In this document: piece by piece, positions 1-11,095 of the stretch
How the letters are laid out: each line of letters starts with the position of its first letter
Numbering within the stretch: position 1 is the first letter of the stretch
NCBI RefSeq assembly: GCF_018603885.1
Contig: NZ_JAHGAW010000011.1
Span: forward strand, 124,001 to 188,000
Origin: Sphingobium nicotianae
GTDB taxonomy: Bacteria; Pseudomonadota; Alphaproteobacteria; Sphingomonadales; Sphingomonadaceae
Length of the DNA stretch: 64,000 bases
Direction: 5' to 3'
Translations under genes and position numbers: made by a program
Notes under the pieces: generated by a model
Told to the model about the DNA's origin: nothing
Databases searched by the model: none
What the model saw: only the letters and a program-made list of their open reading frames with translations

Positions 1-922
<922 letters not shown>

Positions 923-1058
923 GAGCGCGCTCTAGACGCATCGGATCGCCAGCGCAAAGCGTCGCGGCCGCTATTTTGGGAGAAGATTTGCGGAGGGGCC
1001 GCGCAATATTGCCTTGCCCACCCTGTATTTCCTCAGTTCGCCTCCCTATAGAAGCCCT

Positions 1059-2165
1059 ATGGACACGGACATGACGGAGCGCACAGGCCGCCCGCTGGCA
1101 ATGAGCGAGGGCGGCCCCTGGGGCGGCAAGGATGAGGACCAGTCGGGCGGCAAGGGCGGCGATGGCCCCCGTAACCCGTGGACGCCGCCTCCGCGCGACG
1201 ACGCCGGCGGCCGCGGTCCACGCGGTCCCAGCGCGATCGACGAACTGCTCCGGCGCGCCCGTGAGAGCTTCGGCGGCGGGATGCCGAACGGCCCGACCGC
1301 CCGCTCGCTGTGGCCCTATGCCGTCGGCGCGGTGGTCGTCATCTGGCTCGCTTTGACCAGCTTCCACAGCATCGGCGCCAAGCAGCAGGGCGTCGTCTCC
1401 TTCCTGGGCAGCTACAGCCGCATCCTGACTCCCGGCGTCAGCATGACTCTGCCGGCCCCGCTCGAAACGGTCCAGGTCATCGACGTGCAGGAGATCCGCA
1501 CGCTCGATCTCGGCTCGGCCGGCGACGAATCGCAGCGCCTGATGCTGACCGAAGACCAGAACATCATCGATCTGGGCTATTCGGTGCGCTGGAACATCAG
1601 CAATCCCAAACTCTATGCCTTCCAGATCGCCGATCCCGACAAGACGATCGAAGATGTCGCCGAATCCGCCATGCGTGCAGTCATTGCGACCGTCTCGCTG
1701 ACGGACGCGATGGGATCGGGACGTGGCGCGATCGAGACGCAGGTGCAGCAGCGCATGCAGGAGATTCTCGACGGCTATCATGCCGGCATCCGCATCCAGG
1801 GCGTTGCGGTCAAGCAGGCCGATCCGCCGGACGCCGTCAACGACGCGTTCAAGGAAGTCACCGCCGCGCAGCAGACCGCCGAGACCTATATCAACCAGTC
1901 GCGCACCTATGCGCAACAGCTCGAGGCGCAGTCGCTCGGCGAGACGGCGGCGTTCGACAAGGTCTATGAGCAGTATAAGCTGGCGCCGGAAGTGACGCGT
2001 CGCCGCATGTATTACGAGACGATGGAGACGGTGCTCGCGGGCATCAACAAGACCATCGTCGAGCCCGGCGGCGTGACGCCCTATCTGCCGCTTCCCGCCG
2101 TTCGCCCACCGACGCGGCCGAGCACCAGCGTCGAAGCGGTGCCGGCACAGGGAGGCGGCCGATGA
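1059..2165 (+). CDS. hflK: HflK, subunit of the FtsH-regulating membrane complex
   Basis: SPFH/band-7 protein that with HflC forms a membrane complex controlling the FtsH protease. The 368-residue product has a Gly/Pro-rich cytoplasmic N-terminus, one transmembrane segment at about residues 85-104, then the periplasmic band-7 domain containing the SVRWNISNP region and an Ala/Gln-rich helical stretch. The ATG at 1059 was chosen; an in-frame ATG at 1101 would give a protein beginning MSEGGPWGG, which is also a common HflK start, and the ribosome site is weak for both. The stop overlaps hflC by 4 bases (ATGA), indicating translational coupling. Confidence 0.93.
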   Translation: MDTDMTERTGRPLAMSEGGPWGGKDEDQSGGKGGDGPRNPWTPPPRDDAGGRGPRGPSAIDELLRRARESFGGGMPNGPTARSLWPYAVGAVVVIWLALTSFHSIGAKQQGVVSFLGSYSRILTPGVSMTLPAPLETVQVIDVQEIRTLDLGSAGDESQRLMLTEDQNIIDLGYSVRWNISNPKLYAFQIADPDKTIEDVAESAMRAVIATVSLTDAMGSGRGAIETQVQQRMQEILDGYHAGIRIQGVAVKQADPPDAVNDAFKEVTAAQQTAETYINQSRTYAQQLEAQSLGETAAFDKVYEQYKLAPEVTRRRMYYETMETVLAGINKTIVEPGGVTPYLPLPAVRPPTRPSTSVEAVPAQGGGR

Positions 2166-3010
2166 CCCTGTCCCTGCGCAACCCCATCCTGATCGCCGTG
2201 CTGGCGACGATAGCGCTGGTCCTGCTCGGCAGCACCTTCGCGATCGTGCCCGAGACGAGCCAGGCTGTCGTGCTGCGGCTCGGCAAGCCCGAGGCGATCT
2301 ACAATCCGTATCGCGCCAATGAGGATTTCGGCCATACCGGCGCGGGCCTCAAGATCCGCCTGCCGTTCTTCGACCAGATCGTGTGGATCGACAAACGCAT
2401 CCAGTCCGTCGCGATGGAGCGCCAGCAAGTGCTCTCGACCGACCAGCTGCGGCTGCAGGTCGATGCCTTCGCGCGCTATCGCATCGTCGATCCGCGGCAG
2501 ATGTATATCGCAGCGGGCAGCGAGGAGCGCGTCGCCGATGCGCTCAAGCCCATCCTGGGCTCGGCGCTGCGCAACGAGCTCGGAAAGCGGCAGGCCCGCC
2601 TGCTGCTGAGCCCCGAGCGGGGCGAGGTGATGACCAACATCCGCAAGAGCCTGAATGTCGTGGCGCGGCAATATGGCGCGCAGATCGTCGACGTGCGCAT
2701 CACCCGCACCGACCTGCCCGACGGCGCACCGCTGCAGAACACGCTCCAGCGCATGCGCTCGGCGCGCGAGCAGGAAGCCGCGACGATCCGGGCCGAAGGC
2801 GCACGGCGTGCACAGGAAATTCGCGGCCAGGCCGACGCGGATGCAGCCAAAGTCTATGCCGCGAGTTTCGGCAAGGACCCAGCCTTCTATGATTTCTATC
2901 GGGCGATGCAGTCCTATCGTGTCAGCCTCAAGCCCGATGCCGCGGCTGGCGAGACGACGGCGATCCTGTCGCCGGACAGCGAGTATCTCCGCCAGTTCCG
3001 CGGGCGCTGA
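2162..3010 (+). CDS. hflC: HflC, subunit of the FtsH-regulating membrane complex
   Basis: Partner of HflK, 282 residues, typical for the family. An N-terminal transmembrane segment (about residues 8-28) is followed by the band-7/SPFH domain, with the family stretch around VRITRTDLP and a charged helical region rich in Ala, Glu and Arg. It starts inside the hflK stop codon. The hflK-hflC pair followed by a DegP-type protease forms a membrane protein quality-control neighbourhood that is common in alphaproteobacteria. Confidence 0.94.
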   Translation: MTLSLRNPILIAVLATIALVLLGSTFAIVPETSQAVVLRLGKPEAIYNPYRANEDFGHTGAGLKIRLPFFDQIVWIDKRIQSVAMERQQVLSTDQLRLQVDAFARYRIVDPRQMYIAAGSEERVADALKPILGSALRNELGKRQARLLLSPERGEVMTNIRKSLNVVARQYGAQIVDVRITRTDLPDGAPLQNTLQRMRSAREQEAATIRAEGARRAQEIRGQADADAAKVYAASFGKDPAFYDFYRAMQSYRVSLKPDAAAGETTAILSPDSEYLRQFRGR

Positions 3011-3163
3011 TTTCAAGAGCCGGTGCGCCGTCGCGGAACGGCGGCGCGCCATTCAATGCCGGTTAATCCGGCGCGCGTCATGGCCCAAGCCGGGATGCCT
3101 GACCAGTTTCGGTCCAGCCCGTGAGGGGCGCCTTGACGATGATTGAATGAGAGGAAGGTTTTC

Positions 3164-4681
3164 GTGCGCTACGCTTATGCCATCACAGCAGCCCTGCTCG
3201 TCGGCGGCACAACACTCGCCCTGACGTCCAACTCGACCAGCGTGGTCGCCCAGACCGCGCAGAATGAAGGCATGTCCGCCGCCGCTCCGCGCGGCGCACC
3301 GGTCAGCCTCGCCGACATGGTCGAGCGCCTGCAGCCGGCGGTGGTCAACATCTCCACCCGCCAGCGCGTCCAGGTCCAGAATCAGAATCCCTTTGCCGGC
3401 ACGCCGTTCGGCAGCCTGTTCGGCGGTGACGACGGCAGCGGCGGTGCGCCGCAGACCCGCCAGGCCCAGTCGCTCGGCTCGGGCTTCATCATCTCGCCCG
3501 ACGGCTATATCGTGACCAACAACCATGTCGTGGCGCCCGGCGCGCGCGGCGCGATCGTCGATTCGATCACGGTGATCCTGCCCGATCGCACCGAATATAC
3601 CGCCAAGCTGATCGGCACCGACCAGCGCTCCGACCTCGCCGTGCTCAAGATCCAGGCGCCCAAGCCGCTGCCGTTCGTGAAGTTCGGCGATTCGACCAGG
3701 TCGCGCGTCGGCGACTGGGTGGTGGCAATCGGCAATCCGTTCGGCATCGGCAGCACCGTCACCGCCGGCATCATCTCGGCGCTTCATCGCAACACCGGCG
3801 GCGCGGATCGCTTCATCCAGACCGACGCCTCGATCAACCAGGGCAATTCGGGCGGCCCGATGTTCGACATGAACGGCAACGTGATCGGCATCAACTCGCA
3901 GATCCTCTCGCCCACCGGCGGCAATGTCGGCATCGGCTTCGCCATCCCCGCCGAGGAAGCGATCCCGGTCATTGAGACGCTGCGCAAGGGCGGCAGCGTC
4001 AAGCGCGGCTATCTGGGCATCCAGATCAGCCAGCTCTCCGACGACATGGCCGATTCGCTCGGCCTGCCCAAGAATCGCGGCGAGTTCGTCCAGTCGGTCG
4101 AGGCCGGCAAGGGCGCGGACAAGGCCGGGATCAAGGCCGGCGACGTGATCGTGCGCGTCAACGGCCAGTCGGTGACGCCGGACGAAACGCTGTCCTACAT
4201 CATCTCGGGCCAGCCGGTCGGCGCCACGGTGCCGATCGATATCATCCGCAACGGCAAGCCGATGACCGTGCGCGCGCTGATCGGCGAGCGGCCGTCCGAG
4301 GACGAGCTCGCCAATTTCGCGCAGCCGTCGCAGGATGATTTCTCCGACCAGGACGCGCAGTCGGTCAAGCAGGCCGCGCAGCAGCTGCTCGGCATCGCGG
4401 TACAGACGCTCACCCCCAATATCGCGCGCCAGCTCGCCCTGCCGGCCGAAACGACCGGCGTCGTGGTAACCGCGGTCGATCCGTCCACGGACGCGGGCGC
4501 CAAGGGCCTGCGCCGCGGGGACGTCATCACCCAGGCCAATTACGAGCGCGTCACCAACGAGGCGGATCTCAACCGCCTGGCTCAGGCCGCCAAGGATGCC
4601 AAGCGCAGCGCCGTGCTGCTCCAGGTCACCCGGCGCGGAACACCGCCCGCATTCGTGCCGATCCGCCTGCGCGGCGAGTAA
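3164..4681 (+). CDS. degP: DegP/HtrA-type periplasmic serine protease
   Basis: Do-family trypsin-like protease that degrades or holds misfolded envelope proteins. From the GTG at 3164 (505 residues) the catalytic triad is His121 (TNNHVV), Asp157 (RSDLAVLKI) and Ser229 (NQGNSGGP), followed by two PDZ domains (near KRGYLGIQI and TTGVVVTAV). An N-terminal hydrophobic signal segment runs from about residue 4 to 30. The start is decided by the ribosome site: GAGGAAGG lies about 6 bases before the GTG, whereas the upstream in-frame TTG at 3143 has none. It follows hflC after 153 bases and may have its own promoter. Confidence 0.92.
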   Translation: MRYAYAITAALLVGGTTLALTSNSTSVVAQTAQNEGMSAAAPRGAPVSLADMVERLQPAVVNISTRQRVQVQNQNPFAGTPFGSLFGGDDGSGGAPQTRQAQSLGSGFIISPDGYIVTNNHVVAPGARGAIVDSITVILPDRTEYTAKLIGTDQRSDLAVLKIQAPKPLPFVKFGDSTRSRVGDWVVAIGNPFGIGSTVTAGIISALHRNTGGADRFIQTDASINQGNSGGPMFDMNGNVIGINSQILSPTGGNVGIGFAIPAEEAIPVIETLRKGGSVKRGYLGIQISQLSDDMADSLGLPKNRGEFVQSVEAGKGADKAGIKAGDVIVRVNGQSVTPDETLSYIISGQPVGATVPIDIIRNGKPMTVRALIGERPSEDELANFAQPSQDDFSDQDAQSVKQAAQQLLGIAVQTLTPNIARQLALPAETTGVVVTAVDPSTDAGAKGLRRGDVITQANYERVTNEADLNRLAQAAKDAKRSAVLLQVTRRGTPPAFVPIRLRGE

Positions 4682-4703
4682 GCGGGCAGCCAGGATTTCG
4701 AGG

Positions 4704-4727
4704 GGGCGCGGGGTAAAATCCGCGCCC
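4704..4727 (+). terminator. Candidate terminator hairpin after degP
   Basis: GGGCGCGG (4704-4711) and CCGCGCCC (4720-4727) form a perfect 8-bp stem with an 8-base loop just after the degP stop. The T-run that follows is poor, so this may be a weak or Rho-assisted terminator. Confidence 0.5.
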
Positions 4728-4799
4728 TTCGTCATTTCCACCCCTCGTCATACGGGCGGAAGCTGGTATCTCATGCGGGACGACAAAGCGGAGAGCGGC

Positions 4800-6422
4800 A
4801 TGAGCGACGAGACGAGCATCTTCATCGGCGTGGGCGGCGGACAGCCGCAGTCCCTCGTCCTGCGCCGCGCCAATCGCCACGGTCTGATCGCCGGCGCGAC
4901 CGGCACCGGCAAGACGGTGACCCTGCAGGGCATTGCCGAGAGCTTCTCCGCCGACGGCGTCCCGGTCTTCGTCGCCGACGTGAAGGGCGACCTCTCCGGC
5001 ATCGCCATGGCCGGCTCGCCGACCGCCAAGAATGCCGACAAGCTGGTCGCCCGCGCACAGGAGATCGGCCTCACCAACTATGCTTTCTCCGACAATCCCG
5101 CGATCTTCTGGGATCTGTACGGCGAACAGGGTCACCCGATCCGCACCACCATCTCCGAGATGGGGCCGCTGCTGCTCGCGCGCCTGATGGACCTCAACGA
5201 AGTGCAGGAAGGCGTGCTCACCATCGCCTTCCGCTATGCCGACGAGGAGAAGCTGCTGCTCCTCAATCTCGACGATCTCCAGGCCATGCTGGCTTATTGC
5301 GCCGAGAATGCGGATGCGCTGAGCGCCAGATATGGCAATATTACCAAGGCCAGCGTCGGCACGATCCAGCGCCAGCTCCTCCAGCTCGACAGCCAGGGCG
5401 GCGGCAGATTCTTCGGCGAGCCGGCGCTCGACATTCACGATTTCCTGAAGCTCGACGAGAAGGGCCGCGGCTACATCAGCATACTCGCCGCCGACAAGCT
5501 GATGCAGAGCCCCAAGCTCTATGCGACCTTCCTGCTCTGGCTGATGTCGGAGATTTTCCAGACGCTCCCGGAAGTGGGCGATCCCGACAAGCCGGTCCTC
5601 GTCTTCTTCTTCGACGAGGCGCATCTGCTGTTCGACGACGCGCCCAAGGCGCTGACCGACAAGATCGAGCAGGTCGTGCGGCTGATTCGCTCCAAGGGCG
5701 TGGGCGTCTATTTCATCACGCAGAATCCGATCGACATTCCGGAGGATGTCGCCGGCCAGCTCGGCAACCGCGTTCAGCACGCCCTGCGCGCCTTCACCCC
5801 GCGCGACCAGAAGGCGGTGAAGTCCGCCGCCGAGACGTTCCGCGCCAATCCCGACATCGACGTCGAGACCGTCATCACCGAGCTCAAGGTGGGCGAAGCG
5901 CTGGTGTCGCTGCTGCAGGAGGACGGCTCGCCCTCGCCGGTGCAGCGCACCCTGATCGCGCCGCCGCGCTCACGCGTCGGGCCGCTCGAGCCCAAGGAGC
6001 GCGCAATCATCCAGTCCATCTCGCCCTGCGCGGGCAAATATGACCAGGAGGTCGATCGCGAATCGGCCGAGGAAATTCTCCTGGCGCGCGGTCAGGCCGC
6101 GGCGGCGGCGGCGACCGCCGCCAAGGCGCAGGCCGAGGCAGACAAGGCGGCCGCCGAGCAGGCCAAGGTCGAGGCCAGGCAGCGCGAGGCACAGCTCAAG
6201 GAAGAAGCGCGCGCCAAGGCTGCGGCCGAACGCGAGGCGGCGAAGCCCGGCATGTTCGACAAGGCGATCCAGTCGGCAACGCGCGCAGCTGCTTCCTCCG
6301 TTGGTCGGCAAGTAGCCAACGAACTTGGCCGTGCAATCGGAGGATCGAGCCGAGGGCGCAGCAGCGGCGGAGGCATCATTGGCAGCATCGTCCGCGGTGT
6401 ACTCGGCAGCTGGATCAAATAA
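4800..6422 (+). CDS. DUF853 / HerA-like P-loop ATPase
   Basis: 540-residue protein of the DUF853 (YjgR-like) family, related to HerA/FtsK-type translocating ATPases; the physiological role is unsettled. Walker A GATGTGKT is at residues 32-39 and a Walker B-like stretch ends in [11 protein letters not shown]. After the ATPase core there is an Ala/Lys/Glu-rich coiled-coil segment (roughly residues 425-490), then a Gly/Ser/Arg-rich tail ending in a short hydrophobic helix ([13 protein letters not shown]). The ATG at 4800 has GCGGAGAG upstream and gives the conserved start [10 protein letters not shown]. It stands alone between degP and the oppositely oriented queF. Confidence 0.9.
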   Translation: MSDETSIFIGVGGGQPQSLVLRRANRHGLIAGATGTGKTVTLQGIAESFSADGVPVFVADVKGDLSGIAMAGSPTAKNADKLVARAQEIGLTNYAFSDNPAIFWDLYGEQGHPIRTTISEMGPLLLARLMDLNEVQEGVLTIAFRYADEEKLLLLNLDDLQAMLAYCAENADALSARYGNITKASVGTIQRQLLQLDSQGGGRFFGEPALDIHDFLKLDEKGRGYISILAADKLMQSPKLYATFLLWLMSEIFQTLPEVGDPDKPVLVFFFDEAHLLFDDAPKALTDKIEQVVRLIRSKGVGVYFITQNPIDIPEDVAGQLGNRVQHALRAFTPRDQKAVKSAAETFRANPDIDVETVITELKVGEALVSLLQEDGSPSPVQRTLIAPPRSRVGPLEPKERAIIQSISPCAGKYDQEVDRESAEEILLARGQAAAAAATAAKAQAEADKAAAEQAKVEARQREAQLKEEARAKAAAEREAAKPGMFDKAIQSATRAAASSVGRQVANELGRAIGGSSRGRSSGGGIIGSIVRGVLGSWIK

Positions 6423-6456
6423 GATCAGGCAAATGTCATTCTTCGCGGAACGGGTG

Positions 6457-6903
6457 TTATCCCCGTCCGCGATAGCCCGCCACGCCTTGGTCCGGCAGCC
6501 ACACGCCCTCGATCGGCGCGCCCGATTGCCAGAAGACGTCGATCGGGATGCCGCCGCGCGGATACCAATAGCCGCCGATGCGCAGCCACAGCGGCTTCAT
6601 CTCCGCGAACAGCCGCTCGCCGATGCCGACCGTGCAATCCTCATGGAAGGCGCCATGATTGCGGAAGCTGCCGAGGAAGAGCTTGAGCGATTTGGATTCG
6701 ACGATCGTCTCGCCCGGCACATAATCGATCACCAGATGGGCGAAATCGGGCTGGCCGGTGATCGGGCAGAGCGAGGTGAATTCCGGTGCGGAAAGGCGCA
6801 CCAGATAGGGGCGGCCGGGTCGCGGATTGGCCACATAGTCGAGGACCGCCTCGTCCGGGCTGGCGGGCAGAGCGCTGGACTGGCCGAGATGCTTGAGTGT
6901 CAT
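6457..6903 (-). CDS. queF: QueF, NADPH-dependent 7-cyano-7-deazaguanine reductase
   Basis: Reduces preQ0 to preQ1 in queuosine tRNA-modification synthesis. The short unimodular form is 148 residues. Motifs are the catalytic Cys46 in [11 protein letters not shown], Asp53, the family signature ESKSLKLF (Glu69) and the FHED stretch. The ATG at 6903 follows AAAGGCG; longer upstream frames lack family similarity. It is divergent from sseA (76 bases). Confidence 0.95.
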   Translation of the reverse strand: MTLKHLGQSSALPASPDEAVLDYVANPRPGRPYLVRLSAPEFTSLCPITGQPDFAHLVIDYVPGETIVESKSLKLFLGSFRNHGAFHEDCTVGIGERLFAEMKPLWLRIGGYWYPRGGIPIDVFWQSGAPIEGVWLPDQGVAGYRGRG

Positions 6904-6979
6904 GGCCGCGCCTTTAATATGATTCGGCGCCCGCGCGAACCCCCTTGCGCGGCGGCGGCAATGAGAAGAGGGCAAGGCG

Positions 6980-7825
6980 ATGGACAAGCTTGTTTCCACC
7001 GAATGGCTTGCGAGCCAGTTAGGCGCGCAGGATCTGCGCATCCTCGACGCGACCAGCTTCCTGCCCGGCACGCCGCGCGATCCGCTCGCCGAATTTCGCG
7101 AGGCCCATATTCCGGGCGCAGCGTTCCTCGATCTTTCGAACCTGAAGGACGTCGACGATCCACGCCCTTCGATGGTGCCGACCAATGCCCAGTTCGCAGC
7201 GCATCTGGGCGCGCTGGGGGTGAGCGAGACGGATCGCATCATCGTCTATGACAATAGCCCACTGGCAAGCTCGGGCCGCGCCTGGTGGCTGCTGCGCCTG
7301 TTCGGCGCGCGGCAGGTCGCGATTCTCGACGGCGGTTTCGCGCGCTGGCTGACCGAGGGCCGGCCGACCGAAAGCGGCGAGGGTCGTGCACGCCCCCCCG
7401 CGACCTTCGCCGCCGCGAAGGACGAGCGCCAGGTGCGCAGCATGGCGGACGTGCTGGACAATATCGAGAGTTGCGCGGCGCAAGTGGTCGATGCCCGCGG
7501 CGCGGCGCGGTTTGCCGGCGAGGATCCGGAGCCCCGCGCCGACATGGCCTCGGGCCATATTCCCGGCTCGGTCAATCTGCCGACCGGCCAGATGCTGGAC
7601 GCTGACGGCCTGTGGAAGCGAGACGAGGCGATGCGCGAGACCTTTGCGAAAGCCGGCGTCGATCTCGACCGGCCGCTGATCATGAGCTGCGGCAGCGGCG
7701 TCACCGCCTGCAATCTCCTGTTCGGCGCGGCGCTCATCGGCAAGGACGACGTGACCATCTACGACGGCAGCTGGTCCGAATGGGGCGCCGATCCGCACAC
7801 GCCCAAGGCGACCGGCCCGGCATGA
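6980..7825 (+). CDS. sseA: 3-mercaptopyruvate sulfurtransferase (SseA)
   Basis: Two-domain rhodanese-family enzyme of 281 residues that transfers sulfur from 3-mercaptopyruvate to thiol acceptors. The C-terminal domain carries the active loop CGSGVTA with catalytic Cys237; this loop is characteristic of mercaptopyruvate rather than thiosulfate sulfurtransferases. The N-terminal rhodanese domain is inactive-like ([13 protein letters not shown]). It ends in an ATGA overlap with metC, so the two sulfur amino-acid genes are probably co-translated. Confidence 0.93.
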   Translation: MDKLVSTEWLASQLGAQDLRILDATSFLPGTPRDPLAEFREAHIPGAAFLDLSNLKDVDDPRPSMVPTNAQFAAHLGALGVSETDRIIVYDNSPLASSGRAWWLLRLFGARQVAILDGGFARWLTEGRPTESGEGRARPPATFAAAKDERQVRSMADVLDNIESCAAQVVDARGAARFAGEDPEPRADMASGHIPGSVNLPTGQMLDADGLWKRDEAMRETFAKAGVDLDRPLIMSCGSGVTACNLLFGAALIGKDDVTIYDGSWSEWGADPHTPKATGPA

Positions 7826-9051
7826 GCGGCGAAGACGGCGACGGCGAGCGCATGCTGAAGCCCGCGACCCGACTCGTCCAGGCCGGCCGGCGCGCCGAAT
7901 GGACGGGCATGCCCGGCGACCGGGGCGGCATCGTCAACCCGCCGGTCTGGCGCGCCTCGACGATCCTCTATGAAGATGTGGCGCATCTGCGCGGCACCCA
8001 CATGACCGATCAGCACAAGCTCTATTATGGCCGGCGCGGCACGCCGACGAGCTGGGCGCTGGCCGAGGCGATCACGCAGATGGAGCCGGAAGCAGCGGGC
8101 ACCATGCTCTTCCCGTCCGGCGTCGCGGCGATCGCCGGCGCCCTGCTCGCCGTGATGCGACCGGGCGACGAGTTGCTGATGGTCGACAGCGCCTATGGCC
8201 CGACTCGCGCGCTCTGCGACGGGCTGCTGCGCGAGTTCGGCGTCGTTACGCGATATTATGATCCGCAGATCGGCGCCGGCATCGCCAATCTGGTCAGCGA
8301 CAAGACGCGCGCCATTTTCCTGGAGAGCCCGGGTAGCCTGACCTTCGAGGTGCAGGACATTCCCGCCATCGTGGCCGTGGCGAAGGCGAGCGGTATCGTC
8401 ACCCTGCTCGACAATACCTGGGCGACACCGCTGCTGCTGCCGGGCCTGGGCCTCGGCGTCGACATCTCGATCGTCGCCTGCACCAAATATATCGTCGGCC
8501 ATAGCGACGTCATGATGGGATCGGTGAGCGCCAATGCCGCGCTCTGGCCCCGCGTCCAGCGGCGCGGGCATATGCTGGGGCAGATGGCGAGTCCCGACGA
8601 TTGCTGGCTCGCTCTGCGCGGCCTGCGCACGCTCGCGGTGCGCCTGAAGGAGCAGGGCGCCAGCGCCCTGAAGGTCGCGCAATGGCTGGAGGAGCGGCCG
8701 GAGGTGGCGAGCGTGCTGCATCCGGCGCTGCCCTCCTGCCCGGGGCATGATGCCTGGACGCGGGATTTCAGGGGCGCGTCCGGCCTGTTCGCCTTCGAGC
8801 TCAGGGGCGGCGGCGAGGCGGAGCGGGCCGCCTTCATCGATGCGCTCGGCCTGTTCGGCATCGGCTATAGCTGGGGCGGCTATGAGAGCCTGGCCCTGCC
8901 CGTCGATCCCGACGGCCTGCGCACGGCCACCCCGTGGGATGCAAATCGAGGTCCGCTGGTCCGAATCAATGTCGGTCTGGAGGACCCGGCGGATCTTATC
9001 GCCGATATGGATGGGGCTTTCGGGGCGTGGCGCGCAGCCATGAACGGCTGA
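7822..9051 (+). CDS. metC: Cystathionine beta-lyase (Cys/Met metabolism PLP enzyme)
   Basis: 409-residue PLP enzyme of the trans-sulfuration family, best matching cystathionine beta-lyase (cystathionine to homocysteine, pyruvate and ammonia). The PLP lysine is Lys222 in ACTKYIVGHSDVMMG; LLDNTWATP and YYGRRGTPT are family landmarks. The start is the ATG overlapping the sseA stop; the frame is open further upstream but that part lies inside sseA. Exact substrate among related lyases cannot be settled by reading alone. Confidence 0.9.
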   Translation: MSGEDGDGERMLKPATRLVQAGRRAEWTGMPGDRGGIVNPPVWRASTILYEDVAHLRGTHMTDQHKLYYGRRGTPTSWALAEAITQMEPEAAGTMLFPSGVAAIAGALLAVMRPGDELLMVDSAYGPTRALCDGLLREFGVVTRYYDPQIGAGIANLVSDKTRAIFLESPGSLTFEVQDIPAIVAVAKASGIVTLLDNTWATPLLLPGLGLGVDISIVACTKYIVGHSDVMMGSVSANAALWPRVQRRGHMLGQMASPDDCWLALRGLRTLAVRLKEQGASALKVAQWLEERPEVASVLHPALPSCPGHDAWTRDFRGASGLFAFELRGGGEAERAAFIDALGLFGIGYSWGGYESLALPVDPDGLRTATPWDANRGPLVRINVGLEDPADLIADMDGAFGAWRAAMNG

Positions 9052-9376
9052 AACGGTTCTTCCGACCAAGCCGCCTTCACGCTTTCCCTCGTGTTGCAGC
9101 ACGGCTGCTTTGCGGCGCGCGGCTATGTTGTAATTAAATTATACGGCAGGATTCCGCACCGTCTGATCGGGACAGGCATCGTTGCACGCATGCAACAGAG
9201 TTGCGCGTTGCAACATGGCGGTAACGATTTTTGCTTGTGCGCCGCACAACGAGGCGGCAGGTTGCAGGCGGTTTACCGGACAGGTCGCTCGGCCGCCATC
9301 TGGCGGATGCAAGACGAAGGGATCGACGGTACCGCAGGTAGGGACGATCGCATCATCTCGATAAGGGGAAATTCCC
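9052..9376. promoter_or_regulatory. Intergenic leader of the TorF porin with GTTGCA/TGCAAC inverted motifs
   Basis: No credible gene is visible in this gap. It holds an A+T-rich stretch near 9127-9145 and a cluster of inverted motifs: GTTGCA/TGCAAC arms at 9181-9186 and 9191-9196, and GTTGC/GCAAC at 9200-9204 and 9210-9214, with a further GTTGCA near 9260. This could be an operator for the porin gene; no named regulator is recognised. Confidence 0.45.
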
Positions 9377-10114
9377 ATGCGTAAGTCCATTCTCGGCCTC
9401 TCGGCCATCGCTCTGCTTTCCGCCATCTCGACGCCGGCCCTGGCGGAAGATGCGCCGGCGGCCGAACCATTCAAGATCACCGGCAATGTCGCCCTGGTGT
9501 CCGACTATCGCTTCCGCGGTTTCTCGCAGAGCAGCCAGAATGCAGCCATTCAGGGCGGCATCACCGCGACGCATGACAGCGGCTTCTATGTCGGCACCTG
9601 GGGCTCCAGCATCACCTTCGCGGGTGGCACGGAGATCGATCTGTTCGCCGGCTGGTCCAAGGCGATCACGCCGGGCGTGACGCTCGATGTCGGCCTGCTC
9701 TATTATCTCTATCCCAAGCATGGCGGCGGCGACACCGACTTCTTCGAGCCCTATGTGAACCTCACCGGCGCGATCGGCCCGGCGACGCTCAAGGTCGGCG
9801 TCAATTATGGCTGGTCGCAGGATGCGCTCGCCAACCTCAAGACCGGCGTCGGCAACTCGGACGAGATCTACATCCATGCCGAGCCGTCGTTGGCGATCCC
9901 CGGCACGCCGTTCGGCGTGAACGGCCATCTCGGCTATGCCAGCAGCGATGCCTTCCCGGGCGGCACCGACGGCGAGGTGGTCGACTGGTCGCTCGGCGCG
10001 ACGGCGACCTACAAGATGCTGACCTTCGGCGTCTCCTATGTCGACACCAACGAGCCGGGCTTCATTCGCGGTTCGGACGCGGCCGTGGTCTTCTCGCTGA
10101 CCGCCGCCTTCTAA
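9377..10114 (+). CDS. TorF-family outer-membrane beta-barrel (putative porin)
   Basis: 245-residue outer-membrane protein of the TIGR02001/TorF family. A Sec signal peptide (cleavage about ALA-ED near residue 23) precedes a barrel with the family start NVALVSDYRFRGFSQSS, alternating hydrophobic strands and a terminal aromatic (AAF at the C-terminus), as expected for BAM-dependent insertion. The substrate is unknown. A ribosome site AAGGGGAAA precedes the ATG. Monocistronic, with its own leader and a strong terminator. Confidence 0.9.
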   Translation: MRKSILGLSAIALLSAISTPALAEDAPAAEPFKITGNVALVSDYRFRGFSQSSQNAAIQGGITATHDSGFYVGTWGSSITFAGGTEIDLFAGWSKAITPGVTLDVGLLYYLYPKHGGGDTDFFEPYVNLTGAIGPATLKVGVNYGWSQDALANLKTGVGNSDEIYIHAEPSLAIPGTPFGVNGHLGYASSDAFPGGTDGEVVDWSLGATATYKMLTFGVSYVDTNEPGFIRGSDAAVVFSLTAAF

Positions 10115-10158
10115 GACAAGGCACTGCCGCCCGCCGTGGGAGCGGCGGCACGCCATAA

Positions 10159-10194
10159 GGGGCTGCGACCTAGGTCGCGGCCCCTTTTCTTTTG
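10159..10194 (+). terminator. Rho-independent terminator of the porin gene
   Basis: A 12-bp stem, 10159-10170 with 10173-10184 (one G-T wobble, 2-base loop), is followed by TTTTCTTTT. It lies between two convergent genes and could also slow transcription from the other side. Confidence 0.9.
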
Positions 10195-10218
10195 CGGATC
10201 GGCCGTGATTGCAGAGGT

Positions 10219-11007
10219 TCAGGACCCCGGTGCACGCCGGGCGGTCAGGATCTTGACCGTCGGATCGAGCATCTGGCCCCTCATCACGCCTTCGCCGGCC
10301 GTTGCGCTGCGTGGTGCGTCGGCGATGGCGCGCACGACATCCATGCCCTCGACCACCCGCCCGAACACGGCGAAGCCCGGCTGCGTCGCATCCGCATCAA
10401 AGCCCTTGATGCTGCCGACCATGATGAAGAAATCGCCCGTGCCGGTGCCGGGCGCGGCCTGTGCGATCGAGACGGCGCCGTTGACGTGGCTGAGGCCGGT
10501 CTTGCTCGTCGGCTCGTGCGGCACGGGCTTCAGGATCCGCTTGGGATCATTCTGCGTGCCGCCCTGGATGAACCCGCCAGGCGTGCCGTCGGGATATTTG
10601 AACGAACGATAGAAGCTGGTTCCGTCGAACCGCTTCTCGTCGACATAGCGCAGGAAATAGGCGGAGGTGATCGGCGCCCGCTCGACTTCGAGCGCGATGG
10701 TGATCGTCCCGAGGCTGGTCGTCAGGATGACAGGGACGGTCCTGTAGGTCGGCGCGCTGGCCTGCGCGGCCTGTGCTTCTCGGGCGATCCGCGCTTCCTC
10801 GGCCGCATCGGCGTCGGCCTGGCGTTTGGCAGCCTCGGCCCTTGCCTGCGCCTCGGCCTTCGCCTGGGCGGCCAGATCCGCCTCGATCCGCGCCTGGATC
10901 TCCTCCTCGGTGGGCCGGGCGGCAGCGGCCGGCGCCGTTTGCGTGCCCGTCATGCCAAGAAGCGCCAGCGGCAGCGCGATACGGCAAAGAGTCGCAAGGG
11001 CGGTCAT
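10219..11007 (-). CDS. Periplasmic cyclophilin-type peptidylprolyl isomerase with helical N-terminal extension
   Basis: 262-residue cyclophilin expected to catalyse proline isomerisation in the periplasm. A signal peptide (about residues 1-29) is followed by an Ala/Glu/Lys-rich helical segment (about 33-85) and then the PPIase domain, with landmarks FDGTSFYR, GGFIQGGTQ, GAVSIAQ and FAVFGRVVEGMDVV. The helical insertion is absent from the second cyclophilin in this window (53621-54295). Divergent from crtZ. Confidence 0.9.
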   Translation of the reverse strand: MTALATLCRIALPLALLGMTGTQTAPAAAARPTEEEIQARIEADLAAQAKAEAQARAEAAKRQADADAAEEARIAREAQAAQASAPTYRTVPVILTTSLGTITIALEVERAPITSAYFLRYVDEKRFDGTSFYRSFKYPDGTPGGFIQGGTQNDPKRILKPVPHEPTSKTGLSHVNGAVSIAQAAPGTGTGDFFIMVGSIKGFDADATQPGFAVFGRVVEGMDVVRAIADAPRSATAGEGVMRGQMLDPTVKILTARRAPGS

Positions 11008-11095
11008 GATCGCAATGCTAGCGCGCGCCGCCGTCCTGACAAGAGTCGTCCCTCCGCTTCACAGCCCGGCCCGCCGTGCCTATAGCCGTTTCGCC

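Noticed and set aside
3035-3064. GGAAC followed by CGGTT upstream of degP, resembling an EcfG promoter
   Set aside because: The spacing is about 20 bases, too long for the EcfG consensus of 16-17.
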